From: Nemertoderma westbladi
Taxonomy: Eukaryota; Xenacoelomorpha; Nemertodermatida; Nemertodermatidae
DNA: 64,000 nucleotides
Direction of reading: 5' to 3'
Assembly (NCBI GenBank): GCA_032718475.1
Contig: JAUCBJ010006918.1
Location: 62,001-126,000 of the forward strand
Shown: piece by piece, positions 39,566-48,514 of the stretch
Position numbering within the stretch: position 1 is the first letter of the stretch
Layout of the letters: each line of letters opens with the position of its first letter
The notes under the pieces: model-generated
Databases searched by the model: none
Told to the model about the DNA's origin: nothing
Seen by the model: the letters and a program-made list of their open reading frames with translations, nothing else
Program-made: the position numbers and the translations under genes

Positions 39566-40366
39566 TATAATAAAATATATGACATTTTGTCGCCGCAAAG
39601 GGGTAGAACAAATAATTAATTTTATCAAAAATATGGTTGCGTTTCGGTGTCTGAGACCCAGTACGTGGTAATCTCCGACACCTCATCAGCTGGACAAAGG
39701 ATTACCCAGAGCCTATCTATATTGCACCGATGTCCTACTATAATCGCACCAAACTCTATTACCACTGTCCCAAAACATACATCAGACCGCAGAACAATGA
39801 ACCCAATATGGTAAGTGAATCTATGTTACCCAATGAAAAACTGGTATGTAGCTAGGAGGGTGGAGACACACACAGTACAAAACATATTAGATTTTATACT
39901 TGCAGCGATGTCGTATTAGGAAATTAGTCGAAGCCAATCTTGCCTTGCTAACGTATAAATGATTGCACATAACCACCCCGGATTAGCTGATGATCCTGCA
40001 TACCATTATGACATATGAGTGTAAGGACGTTGATTATGAGCAAGTAACCTTGAACCTCGAGAAATCCCCTTGAATGTTCAGCGCTCGTTCACCATAGCTG
40101 CACATACAAAAATGGAACTCATTGACCTGTGATACTAGGGATACCTGTCGCTTGGCATTTTTTAAAATAACTTAAACAAGATTTACTTCGCTGATTGTGG
40201 TGGCTCTATGGATGCGGACAGTCTACATGGCCTCTCATGTATATGAAGCGCTGGTTTACGCTGACATTGTCAGGCGGCGCTGTCCAGCTGCTCCATGCCA
40301 TCCATGTTAGAACCAGCTGGCCTTTGCCATGGTGATGGAAACCAGGAGCCGCAGAAAAACTTTAAC
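39566..40366. other. Spacer with one hammerhead-like motif
   Basis: No gene. On the minus strand at 39690-39640 the order is CTGATGA, GGTGTC, loop, GACACC, GAAAC (listed separately). The rest is unclassified. Confidence 0.4.
39640..39690 (-). ncRNA. Hammerhead-ribozyme-like core
   Basis: Minus strand: CTGATGA directly followed by a perfect 6-bp helix (GGTGTC / GACACC) closed by a loop of about 25 nt, then GAAACG. Both conserved core boxes and stem II are intact. A possible stem III (CGCAA at once, TTGCG at about 39594-39598) exists, but I could not place a clean NUH cleavage site. It is either a Penelope-type hammerhead relic or the similar non-ribozyme motif of these elements. Confidence 0.4.
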
Positions 40367-40522
40367 TTGGTACACCACCATAGCCCATCCACTCGCCGCT
40401 CCCAGCCATCAGTCTAAAACAGTGTCAGAAGGTGGCTGTGCTGCTTGGTACACCACCATAGCCCATCCACTCGCCGCTCCCAGCCATCAGTCTAAAACAG
40501 TGTCAGAAGGAGGCTGTGCTGC
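40367..40522. repeat. 78-bp tandem duplication
   Basis: TTGGTACACCACCATAGCCC starts at 40367 and again at 40445, with one substitution in the whole 78-bp unit. A recent duplication. Confidence 0.92.
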
Positions 40523-40699
40523 TGCCAATCAGGAATAACTTAAATGGAAGAAATACGCAGTGGCGTAGCAACATTTTCGACTGGAGGGGGGGGGGGGGGG
40601 GCAGGACCTCGAAACTGCCCCCCCCCACAGTAAAAATTCCGATCAAATGCAAAATATACTATATTTATTTATGATGATTATATTTATTTAATGATTACA

Positions 40700-40900
40700 T
40701 TCATTTAATGTTCTTCCCCATCGAAGTCGCCGTTGAAAGCTTCTGCAGCTTTCTCGCATTCTGGTCTAAAGTCGCTGTCTGAATTCAGTAACTTAGGAAT
40801 GTCAAGTAGGAATCCCAATGTCTCATCAAGTTTTCTCAGACATGTAAATCGTCCTTCAAGTTCTACTCGTAGCATGTCTACAATACTCTTAAGCACATAC
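40700..40900 (-). pseudogene. Possible hAT/ZMYM-type transposase fragment
   Basis: The minus-strand frame includes SIVDMLRVELEGRFTCLRK and LLDIPKLLNSDSDF and ends TAA at 40705. The helical word with VELEGRF resembles the middle of hAT-derived ZMYM-like proteins, where a similar ELERRF word is common, but the piece is short and I rate it low. LINE copy C abuts it at 40900 and probably interrupts it. Confidence 0.35.
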
Positions 40901-41401
40901 TAGGATCGGCATGCTGCATTGCAGCTGCATTTTTAAGAATGCTGTGCCGGCTTGTCAACAAAATTGCACCGCCACAACTCCCTATCACCCATGACATTTG
41001 CTAGATCATCCGCATCTTTAAGGCCAGTGTCCTTTAAGATGCGTCTCAAGAAAGTCATGGGCTGTCCACCATGCTTATTCACTCCAAGAGGCTGCCAAAG
41101 TACAAGATTATGCACTGGCTGATCCTCACGGCGAAAGCAATGTCCTGCAAAGCGGAGGCGATTTTGTTCTAGTGTCAAGCTTGGGGGGACCAATGAGACA
41201 CCTCCAATGTTATATAGTGTCTGGTTGGAGATGTGTGCATTGTACTTGACACAATGAACCCGGCGTAGCATTCTTGTGAATGTGCCATCCAGAGATTTGG
41301 TGTCCTCAGCAGTTAGAGCCCAGCATGGACTCCCGTAGAGGAGTACTGGAACTACTGCTGCTCTAAATAATCGGACCTTAAGTTTCCGATTAATTCTCGG
41401 T
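40901..41401 (-). mobile_element. LINE copy C: 5'-truncated 3' end
   Basis: About 500 bp of the same element: the C-terminal frame 40933-41271 (MLRRVHCVKYNAHISNQTLY) with the same 3' terminus GCATGCCGATCCTAG. It is truncated within the RT C-terminal part at about 41401, as is usual for incomplete target-primed insertions. It is close in sequence to the full-length copy at 48515-52281. Confidence 0.92.
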
Positions 41402-42552
41402 CAATTCCCGATCAATTGTATGCGTCGCCGCGTCTGTAGGCTGTAATATATCTGGTAGGCCAAAGGCCGGTGAAAATGACTGAGTTTGAAGTGTATAGCA
41501 ATCAACATAAATGTTAATGATCACAGAAATATAGATAATAGCACAGTCAGCAATAACCAGATATTAGATAACAGGCACAACGGTTATGATGAAGGTCAAA
41601 ACTATTCCGGTTCCACAATTGCACACAGCAGTCAACTGAACTAGTAATCAGTTACTAGAGTAACTATATGATTGATACATATGGGATTCAGTTCTACACT
41701 ACTGTGGCCTTTGGTACCCAATGGATGCCCTCCTGTCATTCCCCACATGCTTCCCTGCCCGCTATTGGCTTATATACTAATTGTCACTTCGCCACTCCCT
41801 ATAGGTGTTACCCCCTGGTGCTAGTCCCGCTAGCTGGGTTTGTCCCTCTGAGGTGGTTTGACCTCTCACCTCCCTCTGTGGCTTAGGGCGTGTATCCCCC
41901 CCCCCCCCCCGAGTTGGTTATGAGGCGAGATTATTATTGGTAATCTCGCATCGCCAACTATATTGGTAAAATGCCACTGGTCCCATTTTCAGTGGGCAAT
42001 GTAGGGAATTGAATCCGCTTACACTCCCCCCCCAGCCTATCTTCCCGGTGAGAAGATAGCATCAACCTCAAGTGCGCTTCAATTCCGCTGGAATCCAATC
42101 TAATATTGGATGTGGGGTGGAGTTTTCTTCTCGGGGTCGGCTTTCCAGACTGGCTCCCATATGGGTCCCATCCTTGGTGCAATCGCGAGCTATGTTGCAC
42201 CAAAGTATCTGTTGTCTCTGTTTGAGACAATTGTCCTCACTCTCCACACAATTTTCCTCTAAGCTTCCTCATGGACTTTTGTCCCTTACTCTCTCACCAG
42301 TCCCTTTGGGACTCATCCTCCTCTATGCTCACCCCCCCCCCCCCCCCACTCTTGAATCTCGCACTTATTTCACTTCCTCATACCCTAATACTTTCTCATT
42401 CTCATTCCCCCTCATACTCTCATTCTCAAACCCGTCCCTGCTGCCACTCTCCGTACTCTCATCAGGTCCCACGCATGTGTACATCATGTCAGTGAGATCT
42501 GTCTAAAGTATCATCCTACTATTCTAGTGATTACTCCCATTGATCCGTTATT
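41402..42552. other. Unclassified spacer with poly-C tracts
   Basis: No domain-bearing frame. Poly-C at 41897-41910 and about 42330-42347. It could include the missing 3' part of the LTR-element relic, but no matching LTR was found. Confidence 0.35.
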
Positions 42553-42785
42553 TGGTCCCATTGACCCGGCATGCATAAATGACTGTACATTGGTACGTCA
42601 TACCATACATTACTACTTATGTATTTGTACATTATGTACCCATCAGACGTACATAATTGATTAGTGCGTATGTATGGTCCCATTGACCCGGCATGCGTAA
42701 ATTACTGTACGTTGGTACATCGTACCATATGTTACTATGTATATATTTGTACATTATGTACCCATCGGACACACGTAACTGTACC
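42553..42785. repeat. 122-bp tandem duplication
   Basis: GGTCCCATTGACCCGGCATG at about 42554 recurs at about 42676. The two copies stay similar through a GTACATTATGTACCCATC word, with around ten percent differences. Confidence 0.85.
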
Positions 42786-42969
42786 TACTCATTATTTTTT
42801 TTTATATATATTATTTTATATTATTTATTTGTGGGAAGGGTGTATCGCCCTCATTCCCACCCCCTCAGTTCAACTTATTGGATGACTCAACATCCTAAGG
42901 GTGATTCTTGCAGTAGGCAACTCTCCCACTGCCCCCCTGTAGGTCCTCTTACACTTCGCCCCACTCTCC

Positions 42970-43100
42970 CTGTCAATTCCAACTCTCTTGGATCTGATCT
43001 TCCCTTCTCCTCTGTCAGTTCCAACTCTCTTGGATCTGACCTTCCCTTCTCCTCCGTCAGTTCCAACTCTCTTGGATCTGACCTTCCCTTCTCCTCCACC
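42970..43100. repeat. 42-bp tandem repeat, three copies
   Basis: TTCCAACTCTCTTGGATCTG recurs about every 42 bp. It lies downstream of the protease relic on the minus strand and is open there. Confidence 0.88.
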
Positions 43101-43268
43101 CTAAAATCGGGTCTCTCCTCCGCCCCACAGAACTCCTCATCATCGTCCCTAACGGCAAAATGCCACCCTTCATCTCATGGTAACTTGGCGGTAGAATGCC
43201 GTCCTTCTTGTGATCCTCACTGGTATATGCCACCTTTGCTGGCCTCCCCCTCAATATGTGCGCCGGCA

Positions 43269-44470
43269 TTAAAGCCCCCGTTTGCAACGCCCCGTTCTCA
43301 TCTTCAAGACCTCGTCTGTACTCGAGATAGTGGTTACCGCCATCTTGCTTGGCCTCGTTCGTAACCCTATCTTTTCGGCCACACAACCCTCCGTTAGCGT
43401 GAACGCTGCTCCACTATCGACCAACATTAGTGTTGTGACCGATAGCCCATCCTCTCCTATTATTCTCACTGGTACTACTCCGAGTAGTACCGTCCTCTTC
43501 CTCTTTGCTCTCATGGTGCTCATCGCCATGGTTTGGCCTCCAGTCCCATCAGTCTTAGTGTACTTTGGCGGTTTCTCTCGACACCTATCCTTCTTATGTC
43601 CTCCCCTCGCGCATCTATGGCATAGCCCAAATCTCCCTGTATAGTCTAATCGATCTTCTTTCAGCAGTGCCCACCACTGGTCGCAATCAATGGTCTTATG
43701 CGTCGTATCCCACATATGCACATGCTTTCTATGCATTTGACACCTATAGAATGGGTTATAACGCTCTCTGTATAGCGTCTTGCGTATTTCGTCCAGGTCC
43801 GAGCCGGATGGTTTGTTGTTTTAGTTGTATAAACCCGCGTCAGGGGTGTTGTTTCTTCCATAGTTACCAGGGCTGTTATGTGGACTAGATGTCCCCGTTT
43901 CGTCCAGGTCCGAGTCGGATTGTTTATTGTTTTGGTTGCACATACCCATGTCAGGGGTGTTGTTTCTTCCATAGTCACCACGGCTGTTCTGTGAACTACA
44001 AGTCCCCTGGATGGTTGCGTATGGCAACGATTGCCTTACTCTCGGAAATGGGTCCGCCGGACTATGTTCGGGTTTAGGCCGGCTGCATTCCGCTTTCAGT
44101 ACTTTACCGAGACTCTCCTCACTGTAGACTGGGTCTGTGATCAATTCTGCTTCATAGTTAAGGAAGATCGACATCTCCTCCAGCCCTGGCCCCGCACCTT
44201 TTTTCTCCCGGGTGGAGAAGGCGATCTTTCTCCACTTGTTCCTCAGCCAGATCGGTAGTGCCTGCGCTATTGTAGTGATGTTATTCGATGCATTGAGTTC
44301 GTAAGGTGCATCTAGGGTCTTTAATACAATTAGCGCCTTTTCTACCTTATTCACGAAGGTTTTAATGCTGACAGGGTTATCCTGAAGTCCGCCTGATGTT
44401 ATTCCCCTTAAGGTTTGTCGGATAATCTTCGCAGGATGCCCGAATTCCCTATCCAGGGCTCACCATGCAG
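43269..44470 (-). pseudogene. BEL/Pao-like retrotransposon: gag C-terminus, zinc knuckle and protease
   Basis: Minus strand, two frames. The first, from about 44465 to 43821, begins ALDREFGHPAKIIRQTLRGI and has LPIWLRNKWRKIAF and FLNYEAELITDPVY, the BEL/Pao gag pattern. The second (43736-43269) has a C/H-rich DTTHKTIDCDQW segment, the knuckle CHRCARGGHKKDRC and a retroviral-type aspartic protease (LLGVVPVRI, then LVDSGAAFTL). The protease active site reads DSG. A 101-bp tandem duplication (43793-43994) pads the gag. No reverse transcriptase, integrase or LTR pair is present, so this is a fragment. Confidence 0.75.
43793..43994. repeat. 101-bp tandem duplication inside the gag relic
   Basis: Two adjacent copies starting near 43793 and 43894 share CGTCCAGGTCCGAG and GTCAGGGGTGTTGTTTCTTC, with about ten percent differences. 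On the minus strand it duplicates the NYGRNNTPD word. Confidence 0.88.
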
Positions 44471-44484
44471 TCGTGAATCCTCTT

Positions 44485-45131
44485 TCAATACGCGGAACGC
44501 GGATCACAATTTTCCCACGCACAGGCTCGGTCTAAAACGCGGAGGGCTACAAAGAATCCATTGAACTTCTCACCACGACCCTGAGTCCGTGCGTGAAATT
44601 CTCCACGGTCTAGTAATGGATGTCTATTTTTCCGAATGTGGCGAGTTAAAGCATTGATAATGCCATCCACATCTTCAGCATCTACTATAACAAGTATACC
44701 CTCTGCCCAGAGCCTTAACCACTCCTCGTGAAGGCAATTACGAAGGGCTGCACGCTGCACTGGCAATGTTTCCTCAGCCAGGCGGAGTCCCACCTTGTAG
44801 TCCTCCCAGCGACATTTCCAATCTTCTAACATAGTGAGTGTCATTGACTCGGGTGAGCCTAACTTTGGCATTTCCATACGAAGTGGACGTGTCCCCCAGC
44901 TGCAGTAGGGAATGGGCCCCCTACTGGAGGTTGGCGACTGCTGATGATCATATCATGAAGCACTTGTTGATTAGCTGCTGCACGATCGTCTGATTGTTTA
45001 AGAAGCAAGGCCATACCCTTGAGAAAGTCCGAGCTCACACCGCTGGCTTCCATGGTAGTAGTCGCTTGCGCTTCCTCTAGTTGTTGTTTTAACAACCGGA
45101 CCTCTTCTTCTAGGTCGGCTTTAGTAGGCAT
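44485..45131 (-). pseudogene. Gag-like N-terminal region of an LTR retrotransposon
   Basis: Two overlapping minus-strand frames. 45131-44859 begins with a coiled-coil-like ADLEEEVRLLKQQLEEAQ. 44877-44485 contains LEDWKCRWEDYKVGLRLAEE, LRNCLHEEWLRLWAEGI and NRHPLLDRGEFHARTQGRGE. The pattern resembles retrotransposon gag of the Gypsy type more than BEL/Pao. The frame breaks at about 44485, and from about 44465 the BEL-type gag begins, so the two may be a chimera or one unusual gag with frameshifts. Confidence 0.6.
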
Positions 45132-45790
45132 AACGTGTTAACCAGTAACATAGATTGCCGAGATAAAACAGACAAAATAAACGAAATATTACTGTATAAA
45201 TTTTTTCACACACTGCGCCATGTATTATTATGAACTGGAAAATGTTTTACTTATCCAATATAATCAATAAACATATAAATGATAAAAATAATAATACAAG
45301 CCAAACCCCATCACCCGAACACTGTATATCAATCGCCTCTTGAATAGGATCCAACAGCTGTTAACCTATAGTATGACCACCACCAGATACATACAGTTAG
45401 TAGTTCATTTAGTTCATTTAACACATAATACCAAACTAGTTAGTATGATACCACAACGTCCAAGTTCGATATCTTCCTCAAGATTCTTGATTTTACGATC
45501 AACTGGGGTAAAGCTAATTCTTTTACCGCTTGGACTTGTTGTTGCAATTTACGTTTGTCTAAACAATCATATGTTCTAGTGCGTTTCGTACAACGCTTTC
45601 CTCCACCTCGGTCTCCTTGCCGCTGTTCCGGGAACCCCTGTTCGCCCCTCCTTGTGCCTTGCCGTTGTCCTGTTTACTGTATAAATTCGCCGTATAAATA
45701 AGCAAGTATACAACTCTGCAGTGCAGTGACTGCTGCACTGTACAGCTGTACTACAGTACTAATATAGCAGTCCCTGCAGTAACAAACTGC
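45132..45790. other. Spacer upstream of the gag relic
   Basis: On the minus strand a degenerate coding-like stretch is visible at about 45430-45700, with words such as RKIKNLEEDIELG and KETEVEESVVRN in different frames. It may be further 5' sequence of the retroelement. No primer-binding site or LTR was confirmed. Confidence 0.35.
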
Positions 45791-45791
45791 C

Positions 45792-45800
45792 CCAATTTAT
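45792..45800. repeat. 9-bp target-site duplication, left copy
   Basis: CCAATTTAT directly before the element terminus; the same 9 bp follow the other terminus at 47630-47638. Confidence 0.8.
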
Positions 45801-46116
45801 GGGTCTAGCTTTAACGCGTATGCGGAGGCTACGCGGAGCCTCCGCGTAGGTGAAAATAATTATGTTTTGCGTATCTGAAATTTATAAGATGGTAAGCGCG
45901 TAGGTAGCCAATCAGCCAATAGAATAGCAGATATGCAAATAAGTGGGAAATTTAAATAAATGAGGCAGCGGACAGAGTTACTAGTAAGTTAAGTTCTTAA
46001 TGAATAGTCTGGCAGTCTGGAACCCCTGTAAAGCAGTTAACAATCAAGCAGTCAGGAGCTTAGGGCCTACTTCCTGACCTTCGTTAAGTTCTGGGGGCAA
46101 TTGTGTTTTCTGCTGA

Positions 46117-46296
46117 ATGGTCGTGAAAACGTTAAACCTGGTTATATGTTTACCCATTTCAATGACCTATGCATTGATCGTTGCTTCCAAGAAGGGAAAG
46201 CTAGGAAGTTACAAAATTTCCGAAGTAGCTAAGGAGTTGATTTCGGAAGCCGATGTCGCCGCTCTAAAACAAAGGGGAATTACTGTCGAGGAATAA
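46117..46296 (+). CDS. Small ORF (59 aa) inside the MULE-like element
   Basis: ATG at 46117, TAA at 46294. The first 22 residues are hydrophobic (NLVICLPISMTYALIVA), like a signal anchor or single membrane segment. The remainder is charged and helix-like (KKGKLGSYKISEVAKELISE and ADVAALKQRGITVEE). Its composition is unlike the AT-rich surroundings and the charged tail looks evolved rather than random, but I recognise no family. It could be a captured host exon, an element-borne small protein, or chance. Confidence 0.35.
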   Translation: MVVKTLNLVICLPISMTYALIVASKKGKLGSYKISEVAKELISEADVAALKQRGITVEE

Positions 46297-46327
46297 AATA
46301 AGATAATAAACTAATAATAATTAAGCA

Positions 46328-46430
46328 AGGTGTTGGTTGGCTAGGTGTGGTTGGCTAGGTGTTGGTTGGCTAGGTGTTGGTTGGCTAGGTGTTGGTTGGC
46401 TAGGTGTTGGTTTGCTGGGTGTTGGATAAA
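46328..46430. repeat. 16-bp minisatellite
   Basis: About six units of GTGTTGGTTGGCTAG, one unit shortened by a base. Confidence 0.9.
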
Positions 46431-47169
46431 ATTAAATAATAGTAAATTCACAATTTCGTTTTTCGACCCCCATCATCGCATACTTATGCACTGTAAAAGA
46501 CCCTAACGGCTAAGGGGGGGGGGGGGGGGGGGGGGGAGGCACACCCCTCCTTAATTCAAGGAAAACTAGGCCCTTCAAAATTGTTTTCAATTTTTTTAAT
46601 AATTTAATCTAGAGCAGATTTGTATCAAGATTCCAAATTTGAAAACCGTTTAGCAATTTCTATCTTACTTCTAAAGATATGGCTGTCTGTCCATTTGACT
46701 GTCGGTCTGTCCGTCAGTATGTCTGTCCGCCAATAAAAAGTATACTGTCTAAAAATTATCTATATGGGTTTTCGGGGTTGGTGACTTCATTTCTGATGTC
46801 ATTATTCAAATTTTGCTCACTGCCAAACAGACAATTTGGAAGCCGTCGAATCTTAAAACTGACACTCGAATGAATTCTGCGACCTGGAACCCGCTATATA
46901 GCTAAACGTTTAGCTAGATGGTGTGCCCTTTTATTATATTTGACGGACAGATTGTCGGATAGTCAGATAGACATAAAGACGGATGGTGGGGGATCCCCCC
47001 CCCCCCCCTTAATATTCGGTTTACAAGTAAGCTAACATTGACTTTGTAATTAACTTGAATCCCCGCTGAATTGGGGCCAGGGTATAGCAGTATAGTTTCC
47101 GCACAAATGCTTTAATGGGACAGTGGGACTAACCGGGACGCATATCTGCCTTGCATACTTAATAGTATG

Positions 47170-47200
47170 CAATCGGTCGGTCAATGAAATTGACCGACCG
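47170..47200. other. Perfect short hairpin
   Basis: CGGTCGGTCAAT, a 3-nt loop, then ATTGACCGACCG: a 12-bp perfect stem within the MULE-like element. A CGGTNNNGGTCGG iteration follows. Confidence 0.7.
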
Positions 47201-47638
47201 TTTCAGTGTAGATCGGAGTTAGCTCGGTATAGGTCGGTGTTAGCTCGGTAGGCCTATAGGCCAGAATATTTTGCTTTTTAAGATCGGTATACCTCTGTAC
47301 TGTATTGCATTGTTATAGCTCAGAATGGGTCGGTATACGTTTTAGAACGTACTGATTCATCTTTGCTGTACTGGGTACCGTACCAGTCTGTTACTAGTCT
47401 GTTCTTAAAGAACTTAATTTATATTATTATCATTATGGTATGTTCTGTTTAAGTCAGCATGTCCACTGTCTCATTAATTTAAATTTCCCACTGATTTGCA
47501 TATCAGCTATTGGCTACCTACGCTTACCGTCTTAAAAATTTCAGATACGCAAAACATAATTATTTTCACCTACGCGGAGGCTCCGCAGAGGCTCCGCGTA
47601 GGCTCCGCATACGCGTTAAAGCAAGACCCCCAATTTAT

Positions 47639-48503
47639 ACAAAGGTTGTATTAGGTATCTGAATGCTGATATAAATGGAATTCAGAGGCGTATAGTGACG
47701 TCACGACCAATCACAGATCATTTTCATATTTTGAATAATTTTTAAACTGAAAACACAAATATCTCGGCTATTTTAGCATCTTATTGAATTCTTTAAACGC
47801 CATTGTGTTTCTGTGATATTATTGCATCTCATCGATCTGGTTTTGAATTTGAGTCGTGAACCCCATTAGGGAGTCTCTGGATGTAATGAGGGGGGGGGGG
47901 GGGGGGGGGGTCGTTGGAGGAGAAACAAATTAATCTCGGCTCCTGAGTGGTGGGTATGTCATCTCAGAGGCTGGATCGACAGTAGGTCTGGACTGGAAGG
48001 AGCTTTTCATAATCTTTATGCCCAAAATAAATCCTGATAAACAATAGGGACTGTGTCCACGACCTATACATGGTTGATCAGTCGAATGCTGAATCAGAAA
48101 TGGGTAATAAAGTTGTGCAGCAGTGTGTACACAGTGCGTGCACAGCCAGAAAAACAATTCATTAAATATCAACAAAGGATGAACTCATCTATTAAATAAT
48201 TTAAATGATACAAAGGGTAGTTGAGCAGCTGTGGACCCATATTAAGAATTCGGAGTTCATTGATTGAAATTCGATTAACCACATAATACTGAGCCGTTTA
48301 GAAAATATAATGTGTGGGTGGTTGGTTATATACTTACTATAGATATTTTACGCAATTGGCAATAATTGTAATATAGTTTAAACCAACCAACAAATATAAT
48401 ATGATACTTACAATTATTATTAAAAAACTCATCACTGACTAACTCCATACATAATTAGTCGGGAATTCAAAAACAGTGCAAATGACATATATAGGTATCA
48501 CCT
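47639..48503. other. Spacer with poly-G tract
   Basis: No gene. A poly-G run lies at about 47891-47910. The minus-strand frame 47930-48175 has no recognisable domain. Confidence 0.4.
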
Positions 48504-48514
48504 ACCGACCAACC
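48504..48514. repeat. 11-bp target-site duplication of LINE copy D, left
   Basis: ACCGACCAACC occurs here and at 52282-52292, exactly bracketing the element. Confidence 0.85.

Larger units (their letters stand above)
45801..47629. mobile_element. Mutator-like (MULE) non-autonomous element with long terminal inverted repeats
   Basis: The ends are GGGTCTAGCTTTAACGCG and the inverse CGCGTTAAAGCAAGACCC. The inverted repeats extend about 180 bp each (45801-45985 and 47455-47629) with a few percent to ten percent mismatch. They contain a CCTCCGCGTAGG iteration and a well-conserved AATAATTATGTTTTGCGTAT core. The 9-bp duplication CCAATTTAT flanks both sides. Long TIRs plus a 9-bp duplication are characteristic of the Mutator superfamily. 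No transposase is present; the interior holds a 59-codon ORF, a 16-bp minisatellite, poly-G/C tracts and a SINE-like fragment. Confidence 0.82.

Noticed and set aside
42072-43364. Pro/Ser-rich plus-strand frames at 42072-43364
   Set aside because: Low-complexity C- and T-rich DNA; they are antisense to or downstream of the retroelement relic and contain no domain.
45201-45230. Primer-binding site of the LTR-element relic (TGGCGCAGTG-like word on the minus strand)
   Set aside because: Only a short resemblance to a TGGCGC-type site, no LTR end beside it, and no second LTR in the window.
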